In this document: positions 1 to 5,833 of the stretch, piece after piece
Position numbering within the stretch: position 1 is the first letter of the stretch
Layout: every line of letters begins with the position of its first letter
Source: Tyzzerella sp.
Lineage (GTDB): Bacteria > Bacillota > Clostridia > Lachnospirales > Anaerotignaceae
Assembly (NCBI GenBank): GCA_019415525.1
Contig: DXZA01000053.1
Span: 1-5,833 of the forward strand
Reading direction: 5' to 3'
DNA length: 5,833 bases
Position numbers and translations under genes: made by a program
The notes under the pieces: generated by a model
The model's database searches: none
What the model saw: the letters and a program-made list of their open reading frames with translations, nothing else
Told to the model about the DNA's origin: nothing

Positions 1-13
1 TATTTCTATATAA

Positions 14-583
14 TTATAAATCCCATACATCATGATTTGTACTACATATAGCAACTGCTCCTGCTTTAAGACTATCTATGACTATTTTTTTATCACAAAC
101 AAGTCCTGAAGCTATAATAGGCTTTGTATATTCTGCTTTTGTCCACTCAACAACCTTTGTCCAACCTGGTGCTATATTTATAAAATCAGCTTGGCTAAGT
201 TCAAGTTGTTTCTTCATACTTCTATATGATGATGAATCTAATATAAAAAATCTATGTACAGTTAAAAAGCCAAGCTCCTTAGCATTTCTAAGCATAGCAG
301 CTTTAGAACTTACAATACCATCTGCTTCTGTATTATTTTTCATAAATTTTATTACTGAGCTTTTACTTGAAAATCCATCAACCATATCTACATTTACAAA
401 AACAGTTTTTCCATTATCCTTAAGTTCTTTTACTATATTTCCTATATCAGAAATATCACCAAATAAAACAAATACAATATTTGATTCACATTTAGCAGAA
501 AGACTTATATCATTCATATCTTTTATTCCAAGTATGACAGGATTATTTTCCATTAAGTCTATTACTTCAGAAATTTTATACAT
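14..583 (-). CDS. ygcP: GlpP/YgcP-family glycerol-3-phosphate-responsive transcription antiterminator
   Basis: This 189-residue cytoplasmic protein matches the GlpP antiterminator family (Pfam G3P_antiterm), whose members are about 190 residues and adopt a TIM-barrel-like fold. Family landmarks are visible in order: PVILGIKD (15-22), VFVLFGDI (37-44), the strand VFVNVDMVDG (61-70), ADGIVSSK (87-94), HRFFILDSSS (110-119), a phosphate-loop-like IIASGLV (156-162) and LKAGAVAICSTN (172-183). In Bacillus subtilis GlpP binds glycerol 3-phosphate and the leader RNA of glp genes, letting polymerase pass a leader terminator. The start is set by GAGGGGG (591-597), 7 nt before the ATG. It lies 268 nt downstream of the oxidase gene with no glycerol kinase or glpF beside it, and its likely target is the terminator at 5648-5705 (inference). 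Context favours the E. coli ygcP-type subgroup over glpP proper. The real effector may be another phosphorylated compound. Confidence 0.9.
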   Translation of the reverse strand: MYKISEVIDLMENNPVILGIKDMNDISLSAKCESNIVFVLFGDISDIGNIVKELKDNGKTVFVNVDMVDGFSSKSSVIKFMKNNTEADGIVSSKAAMLRNAKELGFLTVHRFFILDSSSYRSMKKQLELSQADFINIAPGWTKVVEWTKAEYTKPIIASGLVCDKKIVIDSLKAGAVAICSTNHDVWDL

Positions 584-619
584 GCAGTTACCCCCTCTTT
601 TATAGCATAATAATTATTA

Positions 620-646
620 AACTATATTATACTATAAAATATAGTT
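620..646. repeat. 9-bp inverted repeat overlapping the candidate antiterminator promoter
   Basis: The arms AACTATATT (620-628) and AATATAGTT (638-646) are perfect inverted repeats separated by 9 nt, and they cover the candidate -10 hexamer. The placement suits an operator, but the low sequence complexity means it may have arisen by chance. Confidence 0.4.
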
Positions 647-654
647 GCTGTATT
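626..654 (-). promoter_or_regulatory. Candidate promoter for the antiterminator gene
   Basis: On the minus strand a perfect -10 hexamer, TATAAT (626-631), lies 17 nt downstream of a poor -35, AATACA (649-654). Predicted transcripts would start near 619 and give a leader of about 35 nt before the ATG at 583. The -35 matches consensus at only 3 of 6 positions and the region is nearly pure A+T, so chance occurrence is quite possible. A separate promoter would make sense if the antiterminator must be present before the operon is switched on. Confidence 0.35.
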
Positions 655-756
655 AAAAATTTAGTCATAAATAATTGTTACATATGAAATATTTACTATT
701 GGTGCATTTTAATTAAAATTTATAGAAATAATATATTCCACTATTTTCTATTACCA

Positions 757-771
757 CATAAGAAGCTTATG
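757..771. repeat. Short hairpin-forming inverted repeat downstream of the oxidase
   Basis: CATAAG (757-762) and CTTATG (766-771) form a perfect 6-bp stem with a 3-nt loop. No T run follows on either strand, so it is not a good intrinsic terminator. It could be an RNA-processing or stability element, or chance. Confidence 0.4.
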
Positions 772-851
772 AACCTGAAACATCTACTTTTTATAATTTA
801 AATTTATTATTTCAGTTTTTAAAGTATATCTTTTTAATATATAATTTTTTA

Positions 852-2056
852 TCATTTTTTATATGGCAATATTGTACCAATATTCATAATACCATTAGGG
901 TCAAATGCTGCTTTAAGTTTTTTAACCATATAAAGTGCTGAACCATGCTCTTTATCAATCCAATGTACTCTATGTTTTCCAACACCATGATGATGACACA
1001 TTGAACCTCCTGCTTTAATTGTTTCTTCGCAAATAATTTTTTTGATTGGTAAATGATATTTATAAATTTCTTCTTCTGGTGCACAATCAACTACATTATA
1101 CCAATATACAAAATAAAGATTTATACCATTTGAATAACAATGTGAAGCATGTGCTCCAAATACTGTAATATCCGGAATTTCATTTATAACTCTTTCTTTA
1201 CAAATTTTATAAATCTCTTCTACCGCACTCCAGTTTGCAGAAATTTCTGTTGTACAACATACATTCTTTGTCTGAAGAACCTCTCTTCTTTCTTCTTCAA
1301 TTCTTGCAGCATCCCAGTTAAGGTTTGCAAACCATATTTCGATAAGTTTACTATCAACTTCTTTACATTCACTATATTTTGCAACTATTTCTCTAATACC
1401 CTCAGCATTTGCTTTTGAAACTCTTTCTGGTCCTTCTGTAACAAAAAGTATTACACATTTTCCAGGTGCAAAATGTGAAAAATGTTCTTTTCCATCTTCT
1501 TCGTCATAAAGTCTTGCTACTGCTGGTTTATAACCTTCTGACATAACATCATGCATAATTCTTAAACCTGTAATCATATCATCAAGTGTATAACCCATAC
1601 ATACATGATGTTCTGGGAAATATTTAAAAAGTTTAACAGTTACTTCTGTTATAAAACATAATGCCCCTTCATTTCCAAGTATTACATGACGAATATCAGG
1701 ACCGGCTGAACGTCTTGGAACTGCCTTTATATTACAAATTGTACCATCAGGGAATACTGCCTCAACACCTGCAAGCATATCTTCGATACCACCATAAAGT
1801 GTTGAAAATTGTCCAATACTTCTTGTAGCTACATGCTATTAGCATTACAAAATCTAAGTATCTCTGAAACTTGATTTTTGTTTTCAACATAAACAACTGC
1901 TGCTGGAAGTGGATTAACAAATACTTTATGATAACCTTCATATTTTCTAAATCTATCATATGTACTTTCTTCAAGTACTTCTTTATCTGTTACAACTGCA
2001 TCTTCACCACAAATTTTTACTAACTCTGCAACTATTTCTTCTCTTAATAAACTCAT
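852..2056 (-). pseudogene. ygcU: Broken FAD-linked oxidase (YgcU/AGPS-like), internal deletion plus frameshift
   Basis: Two fragments of one FAD-binding oxidoreductase are present. The N-terminal part runs from ATG 2056 (GGAGG 9 nt upstream) for 75 codons, ending RFCNANSM and a TAG at 1829-1831. The C-terminal part resumes in another frame at about 1832 with VATRSIGQFSTLYGGIED and continues to the TGA at 852. That part carries the flavin-domain segment GNEGALCFITEVTVKL, the tyrosine-rich LYFVYWYNVVDC and the HHHGVGKHR motif typical of the alkyl-dihydroxyacetonephosphate synthase family. E. coli YgcU is about 484 residues, whereas the 1205 nt here encode only about 400. From memory of YgcU, the stretch between the FCNAN and LVATRS regions, about 80 residues including the pyrophosphate-binding loop of the FAD domain, is missing. 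The net loss must be 3n+1 nt. Intact homologues would be cytoplasmic or membrane-associated flavin dehydrogenases. This copy should be inactive unless the gap is an assembly error. Confidence 0.87.
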
Positions 2057-2095
2057 AATTTAAAACCTCCATTTTATATAAATTAAAAATAAATA

Positions 2096-3529
2096 TTATC
2101 CAAATATTTCATATATTTTTTTATTTATAGGATCTGAATAATCTTTTATATCACTATATATATAATTTATAACTTTGTCGTAAATCTTAGTATTTTCAAG
2201 ATTTGGTTCAAAACCATCTCTTATTTTAACCATTTTATCTATAGCTGTTTCATAATCAGCATATGCACCAACGCCCACAGCAGCATTTATTGCAGCTCCC
2301 AATCCTGCAGCATTATTAATAACATTTCTAACACTCTTTATACCAAATACATCAGCAAAAATTTGCATAAACAATGGACTATTTGAACCACCACCAGAAA
2401 CTATAACTTGTGTAGGATTAATTCCTATCTCTTTACACATAGCATCAACACTCATTTTCATTGTCATAGCTATTGCTTCAAGTATCGAACGATACATATG
2501 TGCTCTTTTATGTCTTCCATCAAAACCTATAAACATAGCTTTTCTATATGGTATATTATTTGGTGCTAAAAACTCACCAACAGTTATAAGTCCTTCACTA
2601 CCTGGAGAAACATTCTTCGCCTCTTTTTCAAGTATTTCTTCAACACTTATTCCAAAAGATTTAGCTCTTTTTTCTATATCTTCCCCAAGAAGTTCTTTAA
2701 ACCAAGAAACACTCCACATTCCTCTCCTTATTCCAACACTTGTTTCATAAAGATATTCATATGGTATTGCTGAAAGATTTGACCAATAATCAACAGATTT
2801 ATCATTATATTCTTTTCCTCGTACCATACCACCTATATATGTTCCAAGAGATACAAGGCAAGAACCATCATCTCTTATACCTGCACCAAGACCTTCTGCA
2901 GCCTTATCATTAGCTGTTGCAATTACAGGACAACCTTCTGGAAGATGTGTAATATCAGAACATTCTTTTGTTACATATCCAAGAATTTCACCTGGCATAA
3001 CAAGTTCAAAAAGCATTTCTCTTGTTATGTTATATTCTTTATAATCTTCAGGGTTATCACTCCATTTCCATTCTTTTTTATTAAATGGACCATATATTCC
3101 TTCATAATTTGCGGCTGTATCTTTAAATTCCCCTGTCATCCTTACAGTTAAATAACCTGTTGTTGTTGAAATATATGCAACGTCTGGAATATCATTTTGA
3201 AAGGGTTTTGCAAGTCTTTTATCCATCCAATTTATTACTGGATATGCTAATGTTCCATCTTTTTTAAGATATGTACGACAACATCTTATACTTCCAAGAC
3301 CTATTCCGATAATATCTTTTTTATCACCTTTAAACTTCTTCATAAGTCCTTTACTAGCTATTACAAGTGAATCCCAAAGGTCATCATCTGGATGCTCTGC
3401 TGTGTCTGCATCTGGAACATATAAAGGACGAAGTATAACTTTTTCTTCACATATAAGATTTCCTTCAAGGTCATATATTCCAACTTTAGTACTTTGAGTA
3501 CCTCCATCTATACCAATAACATATTTCAT
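2096..3529 (-). CDS. ygcE: FGGY-family carbohydrate kinase, YgcE-like
   Basis: This 477-residue cytoplasmic kinase transfers the ATP gamma-phosphate to a sugar, sugar acid or polyol of unknown identity. FGGY hallmarks are in order: the phosphate-1 motif IDGGTQSTK (7-15), the GLGSIRCCRTYL region (77-88), NWMDKR (100-105), TANDKAAEGLGAG (205-217) with probable catalytic base Asp208, phosphate-2 SLGTYIG (227-233), GIRRGMWSVSWF (266-277) and the adenosine-motif region VSGGGSNSPLFMQIFADVFG (377-396). The RCCR, TANDKA and GIRRGMW segments match E. coli YgcE as I remember it (about 492 residues) better than glycerol kinase or xylulokinase. The ATG at 3529 follows AGAGGAG, which overlaps the end of the transporter gene, leaving a 16-nt gap. 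The oxidase gene begins 39 nt downstream. All expected catalytic motifs are present, so the enzyme should be active. The symbol rests on remembered similarity and synteny. Confidence 0.9.
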   Translation of the reverse strand: MKYVIGIDGGTQSTKVGIYDLEGNLICEEKVILRPLYVPDADTAEHPDDDLWDSLVIASKGLMKKFKGDKKDIIGIGLGSIRCCRTYLKKDGTLAYPVINWMDKRLAKPFQNDIPDVAYISTTTGYLTVRMTGEFKDTAANYEGIYGPFNKKEWKWSDNPEDYKEYNITREMLFELVMPGEILGYVTKECSDITHLPEGCPVIATANDKAAEGLGAGIRDDGSCLVSLGTYIGGMVRGKEYNDKSVDYWSNLSAIPYEYLYETSVGIRRGMWSVSWFKELLGEDIEKRAKSFGISVEEILEKEAKNVSPGSEGLITVGEFLAPNNIPYRKAMFIGFDGRHKRAHMYRSILEAIAMTMKMSVDAMCKEIGINPTQVIVSGGGSNSPLFMQIFADVFGIKSVRNVINNAAGLGAAINAAVGVGAYADYETAIDKMVKIRDGFEPNLENTKIYDKVINYIYSDIKDYSDPINKKIYEIFG

Positions 3530-3545
3530 ACCTATATCTCTCCTC

Positions 3546-3570
3546 TTATTTTGCTTTATTTTGCTTTATT
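3546..3570. repeat. 10-bp tandem repeat (2.5 copies) at the transporter stop codon
   Basis: The plus-strand unit TTGCTTTATT occurs at 3551-3560 and 3561-3570, and TTATT at 3546-3550 adds half a unit. The repeat encodes the last codons and TAA stop of the MFS transporter and abuts the kinase ribosome site. Loss of one unit would remove the stop from frame and join the transporter frame to the kinase frame. Confidence 0.85.
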
Positions 3571-4775
3571 AATCTTAAAAGAATTGCTACAAGAATAAGA
3601 CAAACAACCATTGTTCCGAGCATATACATAAATATCATTCTGTACCCTTGTGCTCCAGGATATGTATCAAGCCAATATCCACAAAGCGTAGAATTAAATG
3701 CATCCGGAAGAAACCCAATAAACATTGCAAATCCTGCTACTGCACCATAAATACTTTTAGGTGTACCTATTTCACCTATAATGGCATAATACATACCTCT
3801 CATACCATATATCGCAAATGAACTTATAACCATTACTATAACTGTAATAATTGTATATTCTACACCTACTGGAAGTACTAAAAGAACTATAAGTGATACT
3901 ATAAAAAGTATGTCAAATATACCTATAAGCAGTGTACATTTACCACCCATTTTTTTTGATATAACGCCACTTAATGGTGCACCTATAAGACGAATAACAT
4001 CTTTTCTCAATATTCCAACATAACCTGCTGCAACAGCTGACATCCCAAGTATATTTTGACCATATGATTGCATATATGATGATGATGAATATGTTGCATA
4101 AATTGTAAATATTACAAGTGCAACAACCCATGCAGAAGGTGTTTTTATAGCTGTTAACATATCCTTTATTACTGATTGATTACTTGAAGTTCCTTCCCCA
4201 ACATTATCTTCCATAAAAAAGAATGATACTATACCACAAATAATTGATAATATTGAAAGAACTATAATAACCGCTGTTATACCACCCATTTTTTCAAATA
4301 CTTGCATAAGACCAAGCCACATTACAAGAACAAATACACCCCTAACCCCTTCAAAAAAACCAAATATTTTTCCTTGACCATCTTTTTCTTCAAGAAGAGA
4401 TACTGCTTTTGTCATTGTTGTCCAAAACATACCTATATTTGTAATAGCCCAAAGTGCATGTATAATCATTGTTTCCACAAAAGATGGCATTGTTGCAAGC
4501 CATAATCCTAATGCTCCACAACCTATTGATGATATTGTAAAAAGTTTTCTATGAGAAAATCTATCTGCAATCCAACCTCCAGGAATATAAAGTATTGCAG
4601 CAAGTGTACCAAAAAGACTCATTGACATACCAAATTCCGTATTGTTTTGACCAAGAGCCTCTCTTAAAGGTTCATATAATGCCCATCTTAAATAAGGAAG
4701 TTCTGTTATAATACCACATGTCAAACATATTATTGTAAATGTTAACCATTTATTATTTTTATTTTTTGGTGACAT
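3546..4775 (-). CDS. yqcE: MFS transporter, YqcE-like sugar/organic-anion permease
   Basis: This 409-residue integral inner-membrane protein has about twelve hydrophobic segments, near residues 11-28, 52-70, 79-97, 101-122, 143-160, 166-187, 215-235, 247-272, 281-301, 306-326, 343-362 and 378-401. The MFS signature motif A is visible after the second segment as GGWIADRFSHRK (66-77), and a charged loop (188-210) separates the two six-helix halves. It probably imports the operon's substrate by proton or ion coupling; the substrate cannot be read from sequence. Its position between the SDR and the FGGY kinase matches yqcE in the E. coli ygcW-yqcE-ygcE group. The ATG at 4775 has a GGGAG ribosome site and lies 26 nt after the SDR stop. 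The 3' end is a short tandem repeat that also contains the stop codon. Confidence 0.86.
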   Translation of the reverse strand: MSPKNKNNKWLTFTIICLTCGIITELPYLRWALYEPLREALGQNNTEFGMSMSLFGTLAAILYIPGGWIADRFSHRKLFTISSIGCGALGLWLATMPSFVETMIIHALWAITNIGMFWTTMTKAVSLLEEKDGQGKIFGFFEGVRGVFVLVMWLGLMQVFEKMGGITAVIIVLSILSIICGIVSFFFMEDNVGEGTSSNQSVIKDMLTAIKTPSAWVVALVIFTIYATYSSSSYMQSYGQNILGMSAVAAGYVGILRKDVIRLIGAPLSGVISKKMGGKCTLLIGIFDILFIVSLIVLLVLPVGVEYTIITVIVMVISSFAIYGMRGMYYAIIGEIGTPKSIYGAVAGFAMFIGFLPDAFNSTLCGYWLDTYPGAQGYRMIFMYMLGTMVVCLILVAILLRLIKQNKAK

Positions 4776-4801
4776 TAATACTTCTCCCTTCTATATTTTT
4801 A

Positions 4802-5584
4802 TTATCTCATAAGATAACCACCATCAACTGTTATAATTTGACCATTTATATAGTTTGAAGCTTCACTTGCAAGGAATACACAAGTTCCCATAAGGTCATA
4901 AAGTTCTCCCCATCTATTTGCAGGTATATGAGAAAGTATTTCTTTATTACGTTTTTCATCACTTCTTGTTTTTTCTGTAAGTTTTGTAGCAAAATATCCA
5001 GGAGCTATTGTATTAACTTGAATATTCCATTGAGCAAGCTCATCGCACATAGCTTTTGAAAGACCTGCAATACCATGTTTCGTAGCTGCATAAGCTGGTG
5101 ACCATTGCCCCCCTAAAAATGTATACAATGAACCAATATTTATAACTTTACCACTATTTTGTTTAATCATATATTTACAAGCTTCATGTGTCATTTCAAA
5201 TGCTGCTGTAAGATTTAATGACACCATTTTATCCCATTCTTTTCTTGTAAATTTAGTAACGTCTTCAATATTAATACACATTCCAGCACAATTAACAAGT
5301 ATATCTATACTCCCCCAAGAGTTAACGCATTCATCAATAACTTTTTTACATTCTCCATCTGCTGTTATATCTGATTTTATAAACTTATATTCAACACCAC
5401 AATCTTCAACAAGTTTCTTTGTTTCTCCATCATCATCAACAATACTTACAACAAGAATATTAGCCCCACCTTTTGCAAGAGCAGTTGAAAAAGCTTGACC
5501 AAGACCTGAGTTTCCACCTGTTACAACAGCATTTTTACCTTTTAATGAAAATAAACCCATATGAAAATCATTAATCTGATGCAT
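4802..5584 (-). CDS. ygcW: Short-chain dehydrogenase/reductase, YgcW/KduD-like
   Basis: This 260-residue cytoplasmic NAD(P)-dependent oxidoreductase is a classical SDR. It has the cofactor motif TGGNSGLG (22-29), NCAG (98-101), Asn124, catalytic Ser152, Tyr165 and Lys169 in YAATK, PGYFATKLT (195-203) and a C-terminal NGQIITVDGGY (247-257). Sequence style and length resemble 2-deoxy-gluconate 3-dehydrogenase (KduD), gluconate 5-dehydrogenase and E. coli YgcW (about 261 residues). This suggests interconversion of a hydroxyl and a keto group on a sugar acid or polyol. An in-frame ATG five codons upstream (5599) is rejected because it overlaps the GGAGGG ribosome site. The chosen ATG at 5584 lies 7 nt after that site. 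It is the first gene of the operon, behind a leader with promoter and terminator, and the transporter starts 26 nt downstream. All catalytic residues are intact. Confidence 0.9.
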   Translation of the reverse strand: MHQINDFHMGLFSLKGKNAVVTGGNSGLGQAFSTALAKGGANILVVSIVDDDGETKKLVEDCGVEYKFIKSDITADGECKKVIDECVNSWGSIDILVNCAGMCINIEDVTKFTRKEWDKMVSLNLTAAFEMTHEACKYMIKQNSGKVINIGSLYTFLGGQWSPAYAATKHGIAGLSKAMCDELAQWNIQVNTIAPGYFATKLTEKTRSDEKRNKEILSHIPANRWGELYDLMGTCVFLASEASNYINGQIITVDGGYLMR

Positions 5585-5591
5585 AAATAAA

Positions 5592-5597
5592 CCCTCC
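5592..5597 (-). promoter_or_regulatory. Ribosome binding site that fixes the SDR start
   Basis: GGAGGG on the minus strand lies 7 nt before the ATG at 5582-5584. The upstream ATG at 5597-5599 shares its G with this site and has no ribosome site of its own, so it is not used as the start. Confidence 0.85.
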
Positions 5598-5625
5598 ATA
5601 TACTTATAATTTTTTAAAGTTTATT

Positions 5626-5635
5626 GTGACGTCAC
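5626..5635. repeat. Perfect 10-bp palindrome in the operon leader
   Basis: GTGACGTCAC is self-complementary over all 10 bases and stands out in AT-rich surroundings. It lies just after the outer stem of the leader structure and about 40 nt before the SDR start. It could be a protein-binding DNA site. In RNA, its TGACG could pair with CGTCA at 5713-5717 in the upper part of the leader and so take part in an alternative fold. No function is proven. Confidence 0.6.
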
Positions 5636-5638
5636 TTT

Positions 5639-5723
5639 TTTTAGCGTAAAAAAGAGAAAGACGACAAAACACACTTATATATAGTATGTTTTCTCGTCTT
5701 TCTCCTTAAATCTGACGCTAAAA
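5639..5723 (-). promoter_or_regulatory. Nested leader RNA structure, candidate antiterminator-protein target
   Basis: On the transcript, UUUUAGCGU (5723-5715) is perfectly complementary to ACGCUAAAA (5647-5639), giving a 9-bp outer stem that encloses the terminator hairpin and its U run. The downstream arm is made only after polymerase has passed the U run, so this stem would exist only in read-through RNA. GlpP proteins act on such leader structures in Bacillus, and the same locus encodes a GlpP-type protein, so this is the natural candidate binding region. The binding is inference; the complementarity is seen directly. Confidence 0.6.
5648..5705 (-). terminator. Intrinsic terminator in the 5' leader of the operon
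   Basis: The minus strand carries two 21-nt arms (5684-5704 and 5654-5674) that pair along their whole length except for one G-G mismatch and one G-T wobble. The loop is 9 nt (5675-5683), and a run of six T (5653-5648) follows immediately. Key stem cores are GAGAAAGACGA with TCGTCTTTCTC. The hairpin lies between the promoter and the first gene, so it should act as an attenuator rather than end a preceding gene. The plus-strand direction also has an AT-rich flank but no upstream gene to serve. Confidence 0.88.
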
Positions 5724-5738
5724 TATTAACTTGAGACA

Positions 5739-5767
5739 AGTATAACAATAATAAATTTATTTGTCAA
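5739..5767 (-). promoter_or_regulatory. Near-consensus sigma-A promoter of the catabolic operon
   Basis: On the minus strand a perfect -35, TTGACA (5762-5767), is separated by exactly 17 bp from TATACT (5739-5744), which matches the -10 consensus at 5 of 6 positions. Transcription should start near 5732, giving a leader of about 148 nt before the SDR ATG. A promoter this strong suggests control occurs after initiation, which fits the leader terminator. The spacer contains a 12-bp AT palindrome (5750-5761) that may be chance. I found no clear catabolite-repression (cre) site. Confidence 0.88.
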
Positions 5768-5795
5768 TAGTTTTTGTAATATTTTTTTGATATAA

Positions 5796-5812
5796 ATTAT
5801 AACCATTATAAT
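5796..5812. repeat. 7-bp inverted repeat upstream of the operon promoter
   Basis: ATTATAA (5796-5802) and TTATAAT (5806-5812) are perfect inverted repeats with a 3-nt spacer, centred about 72 bp upstream of the predicted start. That spacing is typical for an activator dimer. The sequence is almost pure A+T, so a chance match is likely enough to keep confidence low. Confidence 0.3.
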
Positions 5813-5833
5813 ATTTGCTAAAATCTACTTTAA

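Larger units (their letters stand above)
584..851. other. 268-nt AT-rich gap between oxidase and antiterminator genes
   Basis: I see no coding sequence or RNA gene here. On the minus strand there is no GC-rich hairpin followed by a T run after the oxidase stop codon, so there is no convincing terminator and read-through into the antiterminator gene is possible. Two inverted repeats (757-771 and 620-646) and one candidate promoter are described separately. Confidence 0.6.

Noticed and set aside
78..605. 175-codon open frame on the plus strand opposite the antiterminator gene
   Set aside because: It lies antisense to a well-conserved GlpP-family gene, has no ribosome site and shows no recognisable motif; it is an overlap artefact of AT-rich coding DNA.
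757..771. Hairpin as a terminator of the catabolic operon
   Set aside because: The stem is only 6 bp and no T run follows on either strand.
1762..1974. 70-codon minus-strand frame spanning the oxidase break
   Set aside because: It is the C-terminal oxidase frame read upstream through out-of-frame N-terminal sequence; only its last part (from about 1832) is real homologous protein.
1829..2056. Stand-alone 75-residue small protein
   Set aside because: Its whole sequence matches the N-terminus of YgcU-type oxidases, so it is a gene fragment, not a separate small gene.
5585..5599. Longer SDR start at the ATG at 5599
   Set aside because: This ATG overlaps the GGAGGG ribosome site of the downstream ATG and has none of its own; homologues begin close to the chosen start.
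5597..5833. Known metabolite riboswitch or T-box in the operon leader
   Set aside because: I see no T-box sequence and no conserved riboswitch core; the leader is explained by a terminator with nested complementarity.
1..5833. CRISPR array, insertion sequence, tRNA or rRNA
   Set aside because: No spaced direct repeats, transposase, terminal inverted repeats or RNA-gene sequences are visible on either strand.

Overview
The window is a compact, A+T-rich stretch with every recognisable gene on the minus strand, so it reads right to left. Base composition, strong AGGAGG-type ribosome sites, a textbook sigma-A promoter and a GlpP-type antiterminator gene suggest a low-GC, probably anaerobic bacterium of the Clostridia type. 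Another low-GC phylum such as Fusobacteria or Brachyspira cannot be excluded from the sequence alone.

In transcription order, the right end (5833 to 5585) holds a near-consensus promoter followed by a leader of about 148 nt. The leader contains a long intrinsic terminator hairpin nested inside a second, outer stem. Four tightly spaced genes follow: a short-chain dehydrogenase (4802-5584), a 12-helix MFS transporter (3546-4775), an FGGY carbohydrate kinase (2096-3529) and an FAD-linked oxidase of the alkyl-DHAP-synthase/glycolate-oxidase class (852-2056). The oxidase gene is broken: about 80 codons of its FAD-binding domain are missing and the two remaining parts are in different frames. After a 268-nt AT-rich gap comes a complete gene for a glycerol-3-phosphate-responsive (GlpP-family) antiterminator (14-583).

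The five gene families are those of the poorly characterised ygc region of Escherichia coli: ygcW (SDR), yqcE (MFS), ygcE (kinase), ygcU (FAD oxidase) and ygcP (GlpP-like). Protein lengths and remembered motifs agree well. The likely logic is uptake of a sugar, sugar acid or polyol, oxidation or reduction by the SDR, phosphorylation by the kinase and a flavin-linked oxidation. The substrate cannot be named from sequence.

The most interesting inference is regulatory. A transcription terminator sits in the leader of the catabolic operon and an RNA-binding GlpP-type antiterminator is encoded at the other end of the same locus. Together they look like a self-contained antitermination switch. The second notable point is the internal deletion in the ygcU-like oxidase, which suggests the pathway is decaying in this strain or that the assembly is wrong there.
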